From the NCBI RefSeq assembly GCF_018636735.1, contig NZ_CP045200.1, positions 2,046,001 through 2,110,000 on the forward strand: a stretch of DNA of 64,000 bases. Reading direction: 5' to 3'. Positions 25,185 through 33,944 of the stretch are shown here, in pieces. A program made the position numbers and the translations under genes. Position 1 is the stretch's first letter. The number at the start of each line of letters is the position of its first letter. This DNA is from Erythrobacter sp. 3-20A1M (GTDB lineage Bacteria; Pseudomonadota; Alphaproteobacteria; Sphingomonadales; Sphingomonadaceae). The notes under the pieces are model-generated. The model was not told the DNA's origin, ran no database searches, and saw only the letters and a program-made list of their open reading frames with translations.

Positions 25185-26185
25185 GCTATCCCCTTCCCTC
25201 AAGCGACTTCGATCGCGCGGCGATCATCGTGATGCTGTTCAACGAGGACGAGGCGGCTGCCATCCTCTCGCGGCTCGAACCGGAAGAGCTCCACCGCCTC
25301 GGCGAGGCCATGTGCGCGCTGGGCGAGGTGGACGCGCCCGGTATCGCTTCCGCGCTCGACCGCTTCATCGTGGAGGCGGCGCGCGAGACGCTGCCGGTGA
25401 AGGATCGCCCGACGCAGGTGCGCGAACTGATGTCGCGCGCGGTCGGGTCGGACAAGGCCAGTCACCTGATGGATCGCATCGCGCCGAACCAGGTCAATCG
25501 TTCGCTGGAAATCGCGCGCTGGCTGGCTCCGCAGAGCCTGTTGACCCTGATCGAGGACGAACCGCCGCAGGTCATCGCGGTGCTGCTGTTGCTGCTCGAT
25601 TCCGATTCCGCCGCCAGCCTGCTGGCGCAGTTGCCGATGGACAAGCAGCCGCTGATCGTCGAGCGGGTGGCGCGGCTGGGCAAGGTTCCCACCCAGGCCA
25701 TCGTCATGCTGGACGCGATGCTGACACGCCGCATCAGCGAACGCTTCGGCCAGACGCCGCTCAGCATGGGCGGCGCGCGCGAAGCGGCGGAACTGATCAA
25801 TCGGGCCGAGGGCAATATCGAGAAGCTGGTGATGCCGTCGATCAACAGTCGCGATGCCGATCTGGCGCGCGAGATCGAGGCCGAGCTGTTCACTTTCGAC
25901 ATGCTGCTGAAACTCGACGCCATGTCGATCGGTCGCCTCCTGCGCGAAGTCGAGAACGACGTTCTCATCGATGCGCTGAAGGGTCTGGACGAGGAGGATC
26001 GCGAACCGATCTTCGCCGCCATGTCGTCGCGCGCGGCGGACGGGGTGCGCGACGAGATCGAATTGCGCGGCCGCATCCGCAAGGCGGATATGATGACCGC
26101 CCAGCGCAGCATCATTGCCACTGCGCGCCAACTGGCGGAAAGCGGCGAGATCGCTCTGGGACAAAGCGATGGCGAGTATGTTTGA
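25181..26185 (+). CDS. fliG: Flagellar motor switch protein FliG
   Basis: 334 residues, normal. The middle domain carries HPQ-like EPPQVIAVLLLLLDS (residues ~125-140). The C-terminal torque helix region has LLREVENDVLIDALKGLDEEDREPIFAAMSSRAADGVRDEIELRG with the alternating charged residues that face the MotA stator. Cytoplasmic C-ring component bound to FliF. Translationally coupled to fliF (ATGA) and overlapping fliH. Confidence 0.95.
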   Translation: MSYPLPSSDFDRAAIIVMLFNEDEAAAILSRLEPEELHRLGEAMCALGEVDAPGIASALDRFIVEAARETLPVKDRPTQVRELMSRAVGSDKASHLMDRIAPNQVNRSLEIARWLAPQSLLTLIEDEPPQVIAVLLLLLDSDSAASLLAQLPMDKQPLIVERVARLGKVPTQAIVMLDAMLTRRISERFGQTPLSMGGAREAAELINRAEGNIEKLVMPSINSRDADLAREIEAELFTFDMLLKLDAMSIGRLLREVENDVLIDALKGLDEEDREPIFAAMSSRAADGVRDEIELRGRIRKADMMTAQRSIIATARQLAESGEIALGQSDGEYV

Positions 26186-26801
26186 ATCGCTGTCACACGC
26201 GCCCGCCGGACGGCCCGCATGGCTAGCCGCGTTCGAGCAGGAGGCGAACCCGTTCGTTCCCGACTCCCGGTTCGACGGGACGATGGTCGTCCTCGCACCG
26301 CCGATCGAGGAAACCACGGAAGCCGATCACGCTGCGGCGCTCGAGGCCGCGCGCAATGATGGCTTCGCCGCCGGAATAGCGCATGCGAGCGCGCAGGCGC
26401 AGATCGAAGCCGAGGAAGTAGAGAGATCTCGCGAGAAGCTTCGCCTCTCGTTTCAGCGGCTCGACGAGACCGCACGGCGCGAGCTGGCCGATCGCCTGGC
26501 GGAGACCGTGGTGGGGCTGTGCGAGGACGCTTTGATGCCCTTGACGCTGGACCGCGAGCGGTTGCAGCAGCGCTGTTTCGACGCGGCGGAGCGGATTGGC
26601 GAAGCGAAGGAAGCGCTGACGCTGATGCTGCATCCCGACGATACTGTGGCGCTGGACCCCGAATTCGCGGCGGGCTGGACCATAGAGGCCGACCCGATGC
26701 TGGAACGCGGGGCGTTGCGGCTGGAAGGCAATGACGGCGGGGTCAGCGACGGGCCGATGGAATGGGCAGCGGCCCTGCGCGCCGCCTTTGCCGCGTGCTG
26801 A
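26169..26801 (+). CDS. fliH: Flagellar assembly protein FliH
   Basis: About 210 residues. Low sequence conservation as usual; recognised from position between fliG and fliI, a long central charged/Ala-rich helix with FAAGIAHASAQAQIEAEEVERSREKLRLSFQRLDETARRELADRLAETVVGLCEDAL, and a C-terminal domain with HPDDTVAL and DPMLERGALRLEGNDGGVSDGP. FliH dimerises and regulates the export ATPase FliI. The start is either ATG 26169 (GGGAC upstream) or ATG 26178; both overlap the end of fliG. Confidence 0.85.
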   Translation: MASMFESLSHAPAGRPAWLAAFEQEANPFVPDSRFDGTMVVLAPPIEETTEADHAAALEAARNDGFAAGIAHASAQAQIEAEEVERSREKLRLSFQRLDETARRELADRLAETVVGLCEDALMPLTLDRERLQQRCFDAAERIGEAKEALTLMLHPDDTVALDPEFAAGWTIEADPMLERGALRLEGNDGGVSDGPMEWAAALRAAFAAC

Positions 26802-28129
26802 ACCTCCTTTCGCGCGAAATCGAGGGCCTGAAGGCCGCGCAACCCAACCTGGGTAGCGTCGCCCATGGCCGCGTCCATTCCTGCAATGGCGGGCTGATCG
26901 AGGTGTCGGGACTGCCGGCACCGATCGGGACGATCGCGCGCGTGGAAAGCGAAGCCGGGGGCGAGGAAGCGCCAGCGGAAGTCATCGGCTTTCGCGGCGG
27001 ATATTCGCTGATGATGCTGCTGGGCGATACCACGCGATTGAAGCCGGGGGCCCGCGTCCGCGCCGAAGGCGCGCCCGGAATGGTGCAGGTGGGCGAGGAA
27101 TTCATCGGGCGGGCGGTCGATGCGCGCGGTCGCCCGATCGACGGAGGCCCACCGATCAGGGCGCGCAAGGCGTGGCCGCTGGGTGGGCACCGCGAGGCGG
27201 CGCTCGAACGCGCCTCCGTAACCGATCCCTTCGACACCGGCATTCGCGCGATAAATGCGCTCACCACGATGGGCGTGGGGCAGCGGATGGGGATCATGGC
27301 CGGATCGGGCGTCGGCAAGTCGGTCCTGATCGACATGATCGCCGATGGCGCGCAATGCGATGTCGCCGTGGTCGGCCTGATTGGCGAGCGCGCCCGCGAG
27401 GTTTCCGATTTTGTCGCGCGCCACATGCAGGGCGAGACGCGCGAGCGCACCGTGGTAGTGGCGGTACCTGCCGATCATGCCGCGAACCTGCGCCTCAGGG
27501 GCGGGCGGTTTGCCACTTCCCTGGCTGAATATTTCCGCGCGCAGGGAAAGCGGGTGCTGTTGATACTGGACAGCCTGACCCGTGTCGCGCACGCCGCGCG
27601 TGAAGTCGGGCTGCTGCTCGGCGAACCGGGTGCCGCCCGTGGCTATCCCCCTTCCGCCCTTGCCACCATAACCGGGCTGGTGGAGCGGGCGGGCAATTCC
27701 TCGACCTCGGGCGGAGCCGTCACCGGGCTCTACACCGTGCTCGCCGATGGCGACGACCATAACGACCCGGTGGTGGATACCGCTCGCGCGATCCTGGACG
27801 GCCATATCGTGCTGTCGCGCGATCTCGCCCAGCGGGGTCAGTATCCGGCGATCGACATTCCCGCTTCCCTCAGCCGGGTGATGACCGCGGTGGCGGATGA
27901 GGCGCATATCGAAGACGCGCGCCGCTTCCGTGCTCTGGTTGCGGATTACGAGGCGAACCGGGATCTCGTCCTTATGGGAGCCTATCGCCAAGGTGCCGAT
28001 CCCGCGGTCGACCGGGCGATGCAGATGCACGAGGCTCTCTCGGCCTTCCTGTGCCAGCGCGCGAGCGAGAAGAGCGATCTGGCGCAGAGTGCGCAGGCTC
28101 TCTCCAGGATCATCAATGGCGATGGCTAG
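26795..28129 (+). CDS. fliI: Flagellum-specific ATP synthase / export ATPase FliI
   Basis: 444 residues from the GTG at 26795. Walker A GSGVGKS is at about 170-176 (MGIMAGSGVGKSVLIDMI), Walker B is VLLILDSLTRVAHAAREV, and the export-ATPase signature PSALATITGLVERAGN follows. It energises protein export with FliH and FliJ at the base of the apparatus. The GTG start overlaps the fliH stop (GTGCTGA); an upstream ATG at 26762 would overlap fliH by 40 bases and adds residues unlike the family. Confidence 0.95.
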   Translation: MLNLLSREIEGLKAAQPNLGSVAHGRVHSCNGGLIEVSGLPAPIGTIARVESEAGGEEAPAEVIGFRGGYSLMMLLGDTTRLKPGARVRAEGAPGMVQVGEEFIGRAVDARGRPIDGGPPIRARKAWPLGGHREAALERASVTDPFDTGIRAINALTTMGVGQRMGIMAGSGVGKSVLIDMIADGAQCDVAVVGLIGERAREVSDFVARHMQGETRERTVVVAVPADHAANLRLRGGRFATSLAEYFRAQGKRVLLILDSLTRVAHAAREVGLLLGEPGAARGYPPSALATITGLVERAGNSSTSGGAVTGLYTVLADGDDHNDPVVDTARAILDGHIVLSRDLAQRGQYPAIDIPASLSRVMTAVADEAHIEDARRFRALVADYEANRDLVLMGAYRQGADPAVDRAMQMHEALSAFLCQRASEKSDLAQSAQALSRIINGDG

Positions 28130-28520
28130 GACGGGGCGGTCCGGGCGGCTGGAACGGATCGCACGGCTGCGCGCGGTCGACCGTTTGCGAGCCGCCGAAA
28201 GCGTCGCCACAAGCGGAGAGCAGTTCGATCGGCTCGCGCTATTGGCGGAACGCAGTCGCCAACTCGTCAACGATTACGATTCACCGGAAAAGAGCGTGAC
28301 TGGGGGGATGCTGACCTACCACCTCGCCTTTCGCGGACAACTAGCTGCCCTTTCCCACCGCACACGTAACGATGCCCGCGAGGCGGAGCGGAGGGTAGAG
28401 GTCGCGCGCGGCGACCTCGCCGCCGCCGATCGCCGCAGTGAAATGGTGGACAAACGCCTTCGGGTCGAGCGCCGCAATGCGTTCGCGGCAGCCGAGCGGA
28501 AGGATTGGCACGGAACTTGA
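28116..28520 (+). CDS. fliJ: Flagellar export protein FliJ-like
   Basis: About 134 residues, almost entirely predicted helical and charged (RLERIARLRAVDRLRAAES..., QLAALSHRTRNDAREAERRVEVARGDLAAADRRSEMVDKRLRVERRNA), consistent with the two-helix coiled coil of FliJ. It lies directly after fliI with an 11-base overlap; AGGA at 28106 supports ATG 28116, and ATG 28122 is the alternative. Assignment rests on position and coiled-coil nature. Confidence 0.75.
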   Translation: MAMARTGRSGRLERIARLRAVDRLRAAESVATSGEQFDRLALLAERSRQLVNDYDSPEKSVTGGMLTYHLAFRGQLAALSHRTRNDAREAERRVEVARGDLAAADRRSEMVDKRLRVERRNAFAAAERKDWHGT

Positions 28521-28560
28521 ATAACAGTCGGTATCCTTAACGCCGAACGACGGGTTACCG

Positions 28561-30030
28561 ATGCAGCAAGTTTCATCCAGCGCTACCATTTCCATCGCCG
28601 ATTGCGTCGTTGCCGGCTCTGCCAAACCGGTTCCGGCGGAAGGTGCGCAGGGGGAATCTGCGGTTTCCCCCTTTGCCGTGCAGCTCAATTCCGCAATGTC
28701 CGTCGCGCCCGGGAAGGTGGCGCTGCTACCTATCACCGGCGACGGTGAAAGCGACGCTTTGCCGGGCGAAGCGGCAACCGGCAAGGAACCGGAAGAGACC
28801 GGCAATATCTTGCCGGTTCAGATCGGCAACGCCTTGCCGATGCCGGTCGATGTCGCTGCGGTTGCCCAGGTCGTTACCGCGACCACAGGTTTGGTCGAGG
28901 CGGAAAGCGGCGCTGCGCAACATGCGGGCACTATCGGCCTGCCGTCGCAGACAACGCCGCCGTCTCTGCCGAGCGCCCTGCGCCAAGCGCCGGAGGCCCC
29001 GGTCGCGACCCTTCGCCAGCAGCCCGCAACTCTGCAAACGCCGCGCGGCGCGGCTGTCGCGATCGCACCGGCAACGCCAAGCCAGCCGCAAGCGGTCGAT
29101 GCGCTTTTCCAGGCGAGCGGTGGCGCGGTTCCGGCGTCGGCAGGCACCACGTCGCAGCCCGTTCCGGCAGCGGCGGTCACGCCAGGTTCGGCAAGCGCAC
29201 CCGTTGTGGAAGTGGCGAAGCTCGCTCCTGAAACCGGCAATACTGCTCCCGCTACCCCCGCTGCTCCAACGCCGGAGCGGCAGGCGACGCAGTCGGTCAA
29301 ACTGGCCATGGCACCGGTCGCTATAGAACGCGGTGAAGCGGCCCCGGGCGGTCGCGCGGACGCCGATGCGGAAACCGCGCAGGAAAACCCGACGCCGGGC
29401 GCGCGCTTGGCGCAGGACCACGGGGAGAAGGCGCAGGCGACGAGTGCCCGCTTTACTCTCGCATCGACGGCTTCGACCGCTCCCACCCAGCAGCCGGGGC
29501 TAAGCTCGGCCATGGGCCAGACCCCTATGCCGCTAACGCCCGCCAGCGGTCCGATGCCGCACACCGATATCTCGCAGATGATCGACCGCCTCATGGAGGC
29601 GCGTAGCGCAGCCCGCTCCGGCGAAATGCAGATGGCGGTAAGCAATGCCGACTTCGGCAAGGTATCGGTGCGTCTGGAATCCGGGATCGCGGCGGGTGCG
29701 CTGTCCTTCTCGCTCAGCAACGCCGATCCGGACTTCGCACCGGCGGTGCAAGCCGCGCTTGCTCAGACCGGGCACTCCGACCGCTCGATCACGCACGGCG
29801 AGAGCGTGCGCGCCGATAGCAATTCCCTTCGTCATGACGGTCAGCCCGCGGGCCACAACGCGCACCAGGGCCAGACACCGCCCCAATCGCAAACCGCGAC
29901 CGACCAGCAGCGTTCGCCTGCACAGGGCACGCGCACGCGCGCAGACCAGCAACACAGCGGCGAGAACGCCGAGACCCCCTCCGATGCTTCGACCAGAGCC
30001 CGGCCTCGTGGTCGCGGCATCTTCGCTTGA
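28561..30030 (+). CDS. fliK: Flagellar hook-length control protein FliK
   Basis: 489 residues. The first ~340 are low-complexity Ala/Pro/Thr-rich (the extended ruler), and the C-terminal domain (IDRLMEARSAARSGEMQMAVSNADFGKVSVRLESGIAAGALSFSLSNADPDF) is the Flg_hook/T3S4 domain that interacts with FlhB to switch export specificity. The last ~100 residues are Gln/His/Arg-rich. The coding region 28759-28841 contains a cluster of TTGCCG/CGGCAA inverted repeats, reported below. A 40-base gap separates it from fliJ. Confidence 0.88.
   Translation: MQQVSSSATISIADCVVAGSAKPVPAEGAQGESAVSPFAVQLNSAMSVAPGKVALLPITGDGESDALPGEAATGKEPEETGNILPVQIGNALPMPVDVAAVAQVVTATTGLVEAESGAAQHAGTIGLPSQTTPPSLPSALRQAPEAPVATLRQQPATLQTPRGAAVAIAPATPSQPQAVDALFQASGGAVPASAGTTSQPVPAAAVTPGSASAPVVEVAKLAPETGNTAPATPAAPTPERQATQSVKLAMAPVAIERGEAAPGGRADADAETAQENPTPGARLAQDHGEKAQATSARFTLASTASTAPTQQPGLSSAMGQTPMPLTPASGPMPHTDISQMIDRLMEARSAARSGEMQMAVSNADFGKVSVRLESGIAAGALSFSLSNADPDFAPAVQAALAQTGHSDRSITHGESVRADSNSLRHDGQPAGHNAHQGQTPPQSQTATDQQRSPAQGTRTRADQQHSGENAETPSDASTRARPRGRGIFA
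28759..28841. promoter_or_regulatory. Cluster of TTGCCG/CGGCAA inverted repeats inside fliK
   Basis: Within the fliK reading frame there are two perfect dyads: CCGGCAA-TATC-TTGCCGG (28799-28816) and ATCGGCAA-CGCC-TTGCCGAT (28822-28841). Three further half-sites lie at 28759-28764, 28772-28777 and 28779-28784. The same hexamers in inverted repeats with 4-base spacers occur in the flgB and flgA/flgM control regions. They may be binding sites for the FlbD-like activator, or merely follow from the repeated peptide GN-x-LP they encode. Confidence 0.35.
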
Positions 30031-30058
30031 ATGCACGATCTGACAGGAACCAAAGACG

Positions 30059-30637
30059 ATGGCTAAAAACCAAGACCAGACCGAAAAACCCAAGAAAGGC
30101 GGCAAGCTCAAGATGGCGGTCGGCGCACTGGCGCTGACCGGCGCGGGTGCGGGCGGTGCCTTCGCCGCAGTGGAAATGGGCTTGCTGGGCAAATCCGCCG
30201 CGGCCCACGAGCCCGACATGCCCAAGCTTCTGCGCAAGGGTGAGGAGGATCCCTACGCCCCTGCAACCAAAGGTGGCGAGCACGAGGCCGAGATCGTCGA
30301 TGGCGAGGGCGGGAGCGAATACCGGACCAGCTATTATCAGTTTCAGGACAGCTTTACGTCCAATCTGAAGGCTTCGCCGGCGCTCATCCAGGTAACCCTG
30401 GCCGCGTCCACCCGTCGGGACGGGCGCGTGCTGCAATGGCTCGGAAAGCACGACCTTGCCCTGCGCTCCGCGATGCTAGTCCAGCTTGCCGAAACCACCG
30501 AGGAACAGGCGACCAGTGCCGCGGGCAAGAAAGACCTGCAGCGCCGCCTGACCAAAGCCGTGAACGAGGTCCTGACCGAGCGCGAAGGCTTCGGCGGCGT
30601 CGATAACATCTATTTCCTCGGCTACCTCGTCCAGTGA
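30059..30637 (+). CDS. fliL: Flagellar basal body-associated protein FliL
   Basis: 192 residues. Lys-rich cytoplasmic N-terminus, one transmembrane segment at about 20-40 (MAVGALALTGAGAGGAFAAVEMGLLG), and a periplasmic stomatin-like domain with the FliL pattern YYQFQDSFTSNLKASPALIQVTLAAS and a C-terminal VNEVLTEREGFGGVDNIYFLGYLVQ. FliL surrounds the stator and supports torque or stator recruitment. Its stop overlaps the GTG of fliM. Confidence 0.92.
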   Translation: MAKNQDQTEKPKKGGKLKMAVGALALTGAGAGGAFAAVEMGLLGKSAAAHEPDMPKLLRKGEEDPYAPATKGGEHEAEIVDGEGGSEYRTSYYQFQDSFTSNLKASPALIQVTLAASTRRDGRVLQWLGKHDLALRSAMLVQLAETTEEQATSAAGKKDLQRRLTKAVNEVLTEREGFGGVDNIYFLGYLVQ

Positions 30638-31521
30638 AGCCGGAAAGCTCTTTCGACCGCGCGCGCCCGGTGGCGCGGCACTGCGCAGAACTCTTTCGCG
30701 CCGATTCCGGGAAGGACGCGGATGGCGAGGGTTTCGCGCAGTTCGGGGCCGATCTCGCCCGCGCACTGGCACCGGGCCTGGGCGCTCTGCTCGGAGCGAC
30801 CAAGCTGCGCGTGTCGTGCGCGGCGCCCACCGTGCGGCCGGTGGCCGAACTGACCGGCGGTGCGAACGCCATCTCCACCGCGGCGACGATCGTCTTTCCC
30901 GCGGTCGGAGCGCAGATCGTTTCGACCCTCGATGCGAAGACGCTGATCGCTCTGACGGACCGGCTGTTTGGCGGGGACGGAATCGATGCCGATGGCGACG
31001 AGCCGGTCGAACTGCCGCTGATGGCGGATCTGGTCGCGACACAGTTCCGCACGCTGCTGGGCGATGCCATGCAACGCGCGCTCCCGTCGCTCGGCAAGGC
31101 CCAGATCGCGGACAATTCGCGCCATTCGGCCTTCGACACGTTGGGTGCCGACGAAAGCTGCACGGTGCTGGAGTTCACCGTGGTGCAACCCGATGCCCCG
31201 GATTGGTTGCTGGGCCTGGCGCTGCGCAGTGGTGAAAAGTCCCGCTTCGCCGTGCGGCGGACGCACGCCGATCCCACCGCGCGCAAGCGGACGAGCGATC
31301 CCCTGTCGGGCGCGCTCGCCGAGACCCCGTTCGACCTGGTTGCGGTGGTGGCGGAAACCACGCTGCCGCTTTCGCGCGTGTCGGCGTTCAAACCGGGCGA
31401 CATCGTTCCCCTGCCGATCGCACGCCAGGTGCCCCTGCGGGTCGGCGACCGCGTGATTGCACATGGCAGCGTCGGCAGCGTCGATGATCGCGTCGCCCTG
31501 CGCGTCAGCACCCTCTCCTGA
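30634..31521 (+). CDS. fliM: Flagellar motor switch protein FliM (N-terminally reduced)
   Basis: 295 residues, shorter than the usual 320-350. The middle CheC-like domain (SAATIVFPAVGAQIVSTLDAKTLIALTDRLFGGDG) and the C-terminal SpoA domain (TTLPLSRVSAFKPGDIVPLPIARQVPLRVGDRVIAHGSVGSVDDRVALRV) are present. The N-terminal CheY-P-binding peptide LSQxEIDALL is absent. The start is GTG 30634, overlapping fliL by 4 bases, so there is no room for a longer N-terminus without deep overlap. It forms the C-ring with FliG and FliN. Confidence 0.87.
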   Translation: MKPESSFDRARPVARHCAELFRADSGKDADGEGFAQFGADLARALAPGLGALLGATKLRVSCAAPTVRPVAELTGGANAISTAATIVFPAVGAQIVSTLDAKTLIALTDRLFGGDGIDADGDEPVELPLMADLVATQFRTLLGDAMQRALPSLGKAQIADNSRHSAFDTLGADESCTVLEFTVVQPDAPDWLLGLALRSGEKSRFAVRRTHADPTARKRTSDPLSGALAETPFDLVAVVAETTLPLSRVSAFKPGDIVPLPIARQVPLRVGDRVIAHGSVGSVDDRVALRVSTLS

Positions 31522-31550
31522 AATTACCCTTCCAGAAAGGCCCTTTTGCC

Positions 31551-31832
31551 ATGACTACCCGTTCCCTCGATCTCCTGCGCAATGTCGACGTTCGCCTTTC
31601 GGTCGAACTCGGCCGCACGCAGGTCAAGCTGAAGGACGTGCTCGCGCTCGGCCCGGACAGCGTCGTGCCGCTGGACCGGATGACCGACGAACTGCTGGAC
31701 GTCTATGTCAACGGGCAGGCCATAGCGAAGGCCGAGATCGTGACCCAGGGCGATCGCTTCGCGCTGCGCATCGTCAAGATGGCGGGCGATGAAGACAACG
31801 ACAACCCCGTTTCGGCGGAAGAGGCCGCCTGA
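31551..31832 (+). CDS. fliN: Flagellar motor switch protein FliN
   Basis: 93 residues, a minimal FliN consisting of the SpoA domain: LLRNVDVRLSVELGRTQVKLKDVLALGPDSVVPLDRMTDELLDVYVNGQAIAKAEIV. Base of the C-ring with FliM. Ribosome-binding AGAAAGG lies upstream; the gap from fliM is 29 bases. It ends on the ATG of fliO (TGATG). Confidence 0.93.
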   Translation: MTTRSLDLLRNVDVRLSVELGRTQVKLKDVLALGPDSVVPLDRMTDELLDVYVNGQAIAKAEIVTQGDRFALRIVKMAGDEDNDNPVSAEEAA

Positions 31833-32110
31833 TGGCCTGGTACGTCGTCAAGCTGATCCTGATGCTCGCCCTGCTGGGCGGGATGATCTGGGGCAGCCTG
31901 TGGCTTACCAAGCGGCTGCAGGGGCGCTTCGTCCCGGCGGGCCGGACGAAGGCGGCGCGTCTGATCGAAACGACGATGCTGTCGCCCGGCGTGAAGCTCG
32001 CGGTCATCGAATTCCATGGTCGAGAAATCCTCGTGGGCAGTTCCCGCCACGGCCTGACCCGCCTGGCTGAGGCCGAAGCGCGCCCGCCGGTGGAGCCCGA
32101 AGATGCGTAA
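31832..32110 (+). CDS. fliO: Flagellar biosynthetic protein FliO
   Basis: 92 residues: one N-terminal transmembrane segment (VVKLILMLALLGGMIWGSLWL, about 4-24) and a short cytoplasmic domain with the FliO pattern RLIETTMLSPGVKLAVIEFHGREILVGSSRHGLTRL. FliO is a scaffold for assembly of the FliP ring. It starts inside the fliN stop and overlaps fliP by 8 bases. Confidence 0.87.
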   Translation: MAWYVVKLILMLALLGGMIWGSLWLTKRLQGRFVPAGRTKAARLIETTMLSPGVKLAVIEFHGREILVGSSRHGLTRLAEAEARPPVEPEDA

Positions 32111-32879
32111 ACCGCTGAAGCGCGCCGCCATACTGACAATTTGCATGGCTCTGGTCGCATTCGCCGCCGAGCCTGCACTGGCCGCCCCCGCCGGGTCCGT
32201 CGGCGGTGCGCTCGAGCGCGCGCTGGGCGCGGCGGATGGCCAGGGGCAGGCGCCGCTGACCCTCTCGCTGCAGCTGCTGCTGATTATGGCGCTGCTGACG
32301 GTGCTGCCCGCGCTGGTGCTGATGATGACCAGCTTCACGCGCATCATCATCGTGCTTTCGATTCTGCGCCAAGCTCTCGGGCTCCAGCAGTCGCCGCCCA
32401 ATCAGGTGCTGATCGGCCTGTCGCTGTTCCTGTCGCTGTTCGTGATGGCGCCGACCCTGACCACGGTGAACGAACAGGCGCTGCAGCCCTATTCGGCCGG
32501 TACTTTGTCCGCCGATCAGGCGATCGCCAATGCGGGCGACGCCTTCCACGCCTTCATGATCCGGCAGACGCGCACCGCCGACATCACCATGTTCGCGGAC
32601 ATCGCCAATTCGCCCAAGTTCGAATCGCCGCAGGACATTCCGTTTTCGATCCTGCTGCCGTCGTTCGTGACCAGCGAACTAAAGACCGCGTTTCAGATCG
32701 GGTTCATGCTGTTCCTGCCGTTCCTTGTCATCGACCTCGTGGTGTCGAGCGTGCTGATGAGCCTTGGCATGATGATGCTGTCGCCGACGATCGTGTCCCT
32801 GCCGTTCAAGCTGTTGCTGTTCGTCCTGATCGACGGGTGGAGCCTGCTGATGGGCTCGCTCGCGATGAGTTTCGCCTGA
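32103..32879 (+). CDS. fliP: Flagellar export gate protein FliP
   Basis: 258 residues. A cleavable signal peptide (about 1-28) precedes the conserved core: LLIMALLTVLPALVLMMTSFTRIIIVLSILRQALGLQQSPPNQVLIGLSLFLSLFVM, and PFSILLPSFVTSELKTAFQIGFMLFLPFLVIDLVVSSVLMSLGMMMLSP, which match the family almost unchanged. It forms the pentameric core of the export gate with FliQ and FliR. Confidence 0.96.
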   Translation: MRKPLKRAAILTICMALVAFAAEPALAAPAGSVGGALERALGAADGQGQAPLTLSLQLLLIMALLTVLPALVLMMTSFTRIIIVLSILRQALGLQQSPPNQVLIGLSLFLSLFVMAPTLTTVNEQALQPYSAGTLSADQAIANAGDAFHAFMIRQTRTADITMFADIANSPKFESPQDIPFSILLPSFVTSELKTAFQIGFMLFLPFLVIDLVVSSVLMSLGMMMLSPTIVSLPFKLLLFVLIDGWSLLMGSLAMSFA

Positions 32880-32892
32880 CAAGGATGCACTG

Positions 32893-33165
32893 ATGAACGA
32901 TTCCGCTTCCCTTCTCGCGCTGGCCGACCGGATGCTGTGGACGACCGCGCTGGTCGCCGCGCCGGTGCTGCTGGCAGCCCTCGCGGTGGGCCTGTTGGTC
33001 GGCATCATCCAGGCGGCGACGTCGGTCAACGAACAGACGCTGACCTTCGTCCCCAAGCTGGCGATCATCGCGCTGGTCCTGGTGCTGTTCGGCGCGTCGA
33101 TGATGGGTCTCATCAGCGATTTCGCGCGCGAGATATTCCAGCAGATCGCGGGGATCGCCAGCTGA
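32893..33165 (+). CDS. fliQ: Flagellar export gate protein FliQ
   Basis: 90 residues with two transmembrane helices (about 16-38 and 51-75) and the family motif VGIIQAATSVNEQTLTFVPKL. Four copies surround FliP/FliR in the gate. ATG overlap with fliR (TGATG) and a 13-base gap after fliP. Confidence 0.95.
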   Translation: MNDSASLLALADRMLWTTALVAAPVLLAALAVGLLVGIIQAATSVNEQTLTFVPKLAIIALVLVLFGASMMGLISDFAREIFQQIAGIAS

Positions 33166-33944
33166 TGCTGCCCGATTTCGGTTTCGGCAATATCGAGGCG
33201 GAGTTGTGGAAGCTGATCTTCATCAGCGCCCGCATCGGTGCCGCGCTGGTTGCCGCGCCGATCTTCGGCGCGACCAGCGTGCCGGTGCAGCTGCGGATCA
33301 TCATGGCCGGTGCGATCAGCGTGTTCGTGCAGATTTGGGTGCCGGTAACGACGCCGGCCGACCTCTTCTCGCTCGCCGCGCTGACCGCCTTGGTCAGTGA
33401 GATCGTGATCGGGCTCGCTTGCGGTTTCGTGCTGCAGTTGAGCTTCGCCGCGCCGGTCCTCGCGGCGGAGCAGATTTCGGGCGCGATGGGCATGGCGATC
33501 GCCACCGCCGCCGATCCCAACACCGGCGGCCAGTCGACCGCTCTGGGACAATATTTCACCCTCGTACTCACGTTGATCTTCCTCGCTGTGGGCGGGCACC
33601 TGCTGTGGCTGCGGCTCGTGATCGAGAGCTATCGCGCGCTGCCGCCGGGGGGCGAATGGATGAGCGCGGACCAGGCGCTCGTGATCGCCGCCTTCGCCGG
33701 TGAGATGTTCGCCACGGCGGTGGCGATCGCGCTGCCGGTCACGCTCGCGCTGCTGCTGGTACAGATGGTCACCGGCGTGCTGAGCCGTTCGGCTCCGTCG
33801 CTCAACTTGTTCTCCTTGGGGCTGCCCGCCGGTGTGCTGGCGGGTATCGCTGCCCTGATCGCGGCCACGCCACTCATCACCGACCAGTTCGTGGCCCTAT
33901 CGGCGCAGGCGATCGATCAGGTCGGGAGGATCGCCACGCCATGA
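33165..33944 (+). CDS. fliR: Flagellar export gate protein FliR
   Basis: 259 residues with six hydrophobic segments. FliR features include FISARIGAALVAAPIFGATSVPVQLRI, SEIVIGLACGFVLQLSFAAPVLAAEQISGAMGMAIA, and TGVLSRSAPSLNLFSLGLPAGVLAG. The start ATG 33165 is joined to the fliQ stop. Its end overlaps flhB by 4 bases, which suits the fact that FliR and FlhB are sometimes fused. Confidence 0.93.
   Translation: MLPDFGFGNIEAELWKLIFISARIGAALVAAPIFGATSVPVQLRIIMAGAISVFVQIWVPVTTPADLFSLAALTALVSEIVIGLACGFVLQLSFAAPVLAAEQISGAMGMAIATAADPNTGGQSTALGQYFTLVLTLIFLAVGGHLLWLRLVIESYRALPPGGEWMSADQALVIAAFAGEMFATAVAIALPVTLALLLVQMVTGVLSRSAPSLNLFSLGLPAGVLAGIAALIAATPLITDQFVALSAQAIDQVGRIATP

Noticed and set aside
28507-28521. 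TGGCAC-GGAAC-TTGA before fliK as a sigma-54 promoter
   Set aside because: The -24 part is perfect, but the essential GC at -12 is GA, and the position lies inside the fliJ coding end within a continuous operon.
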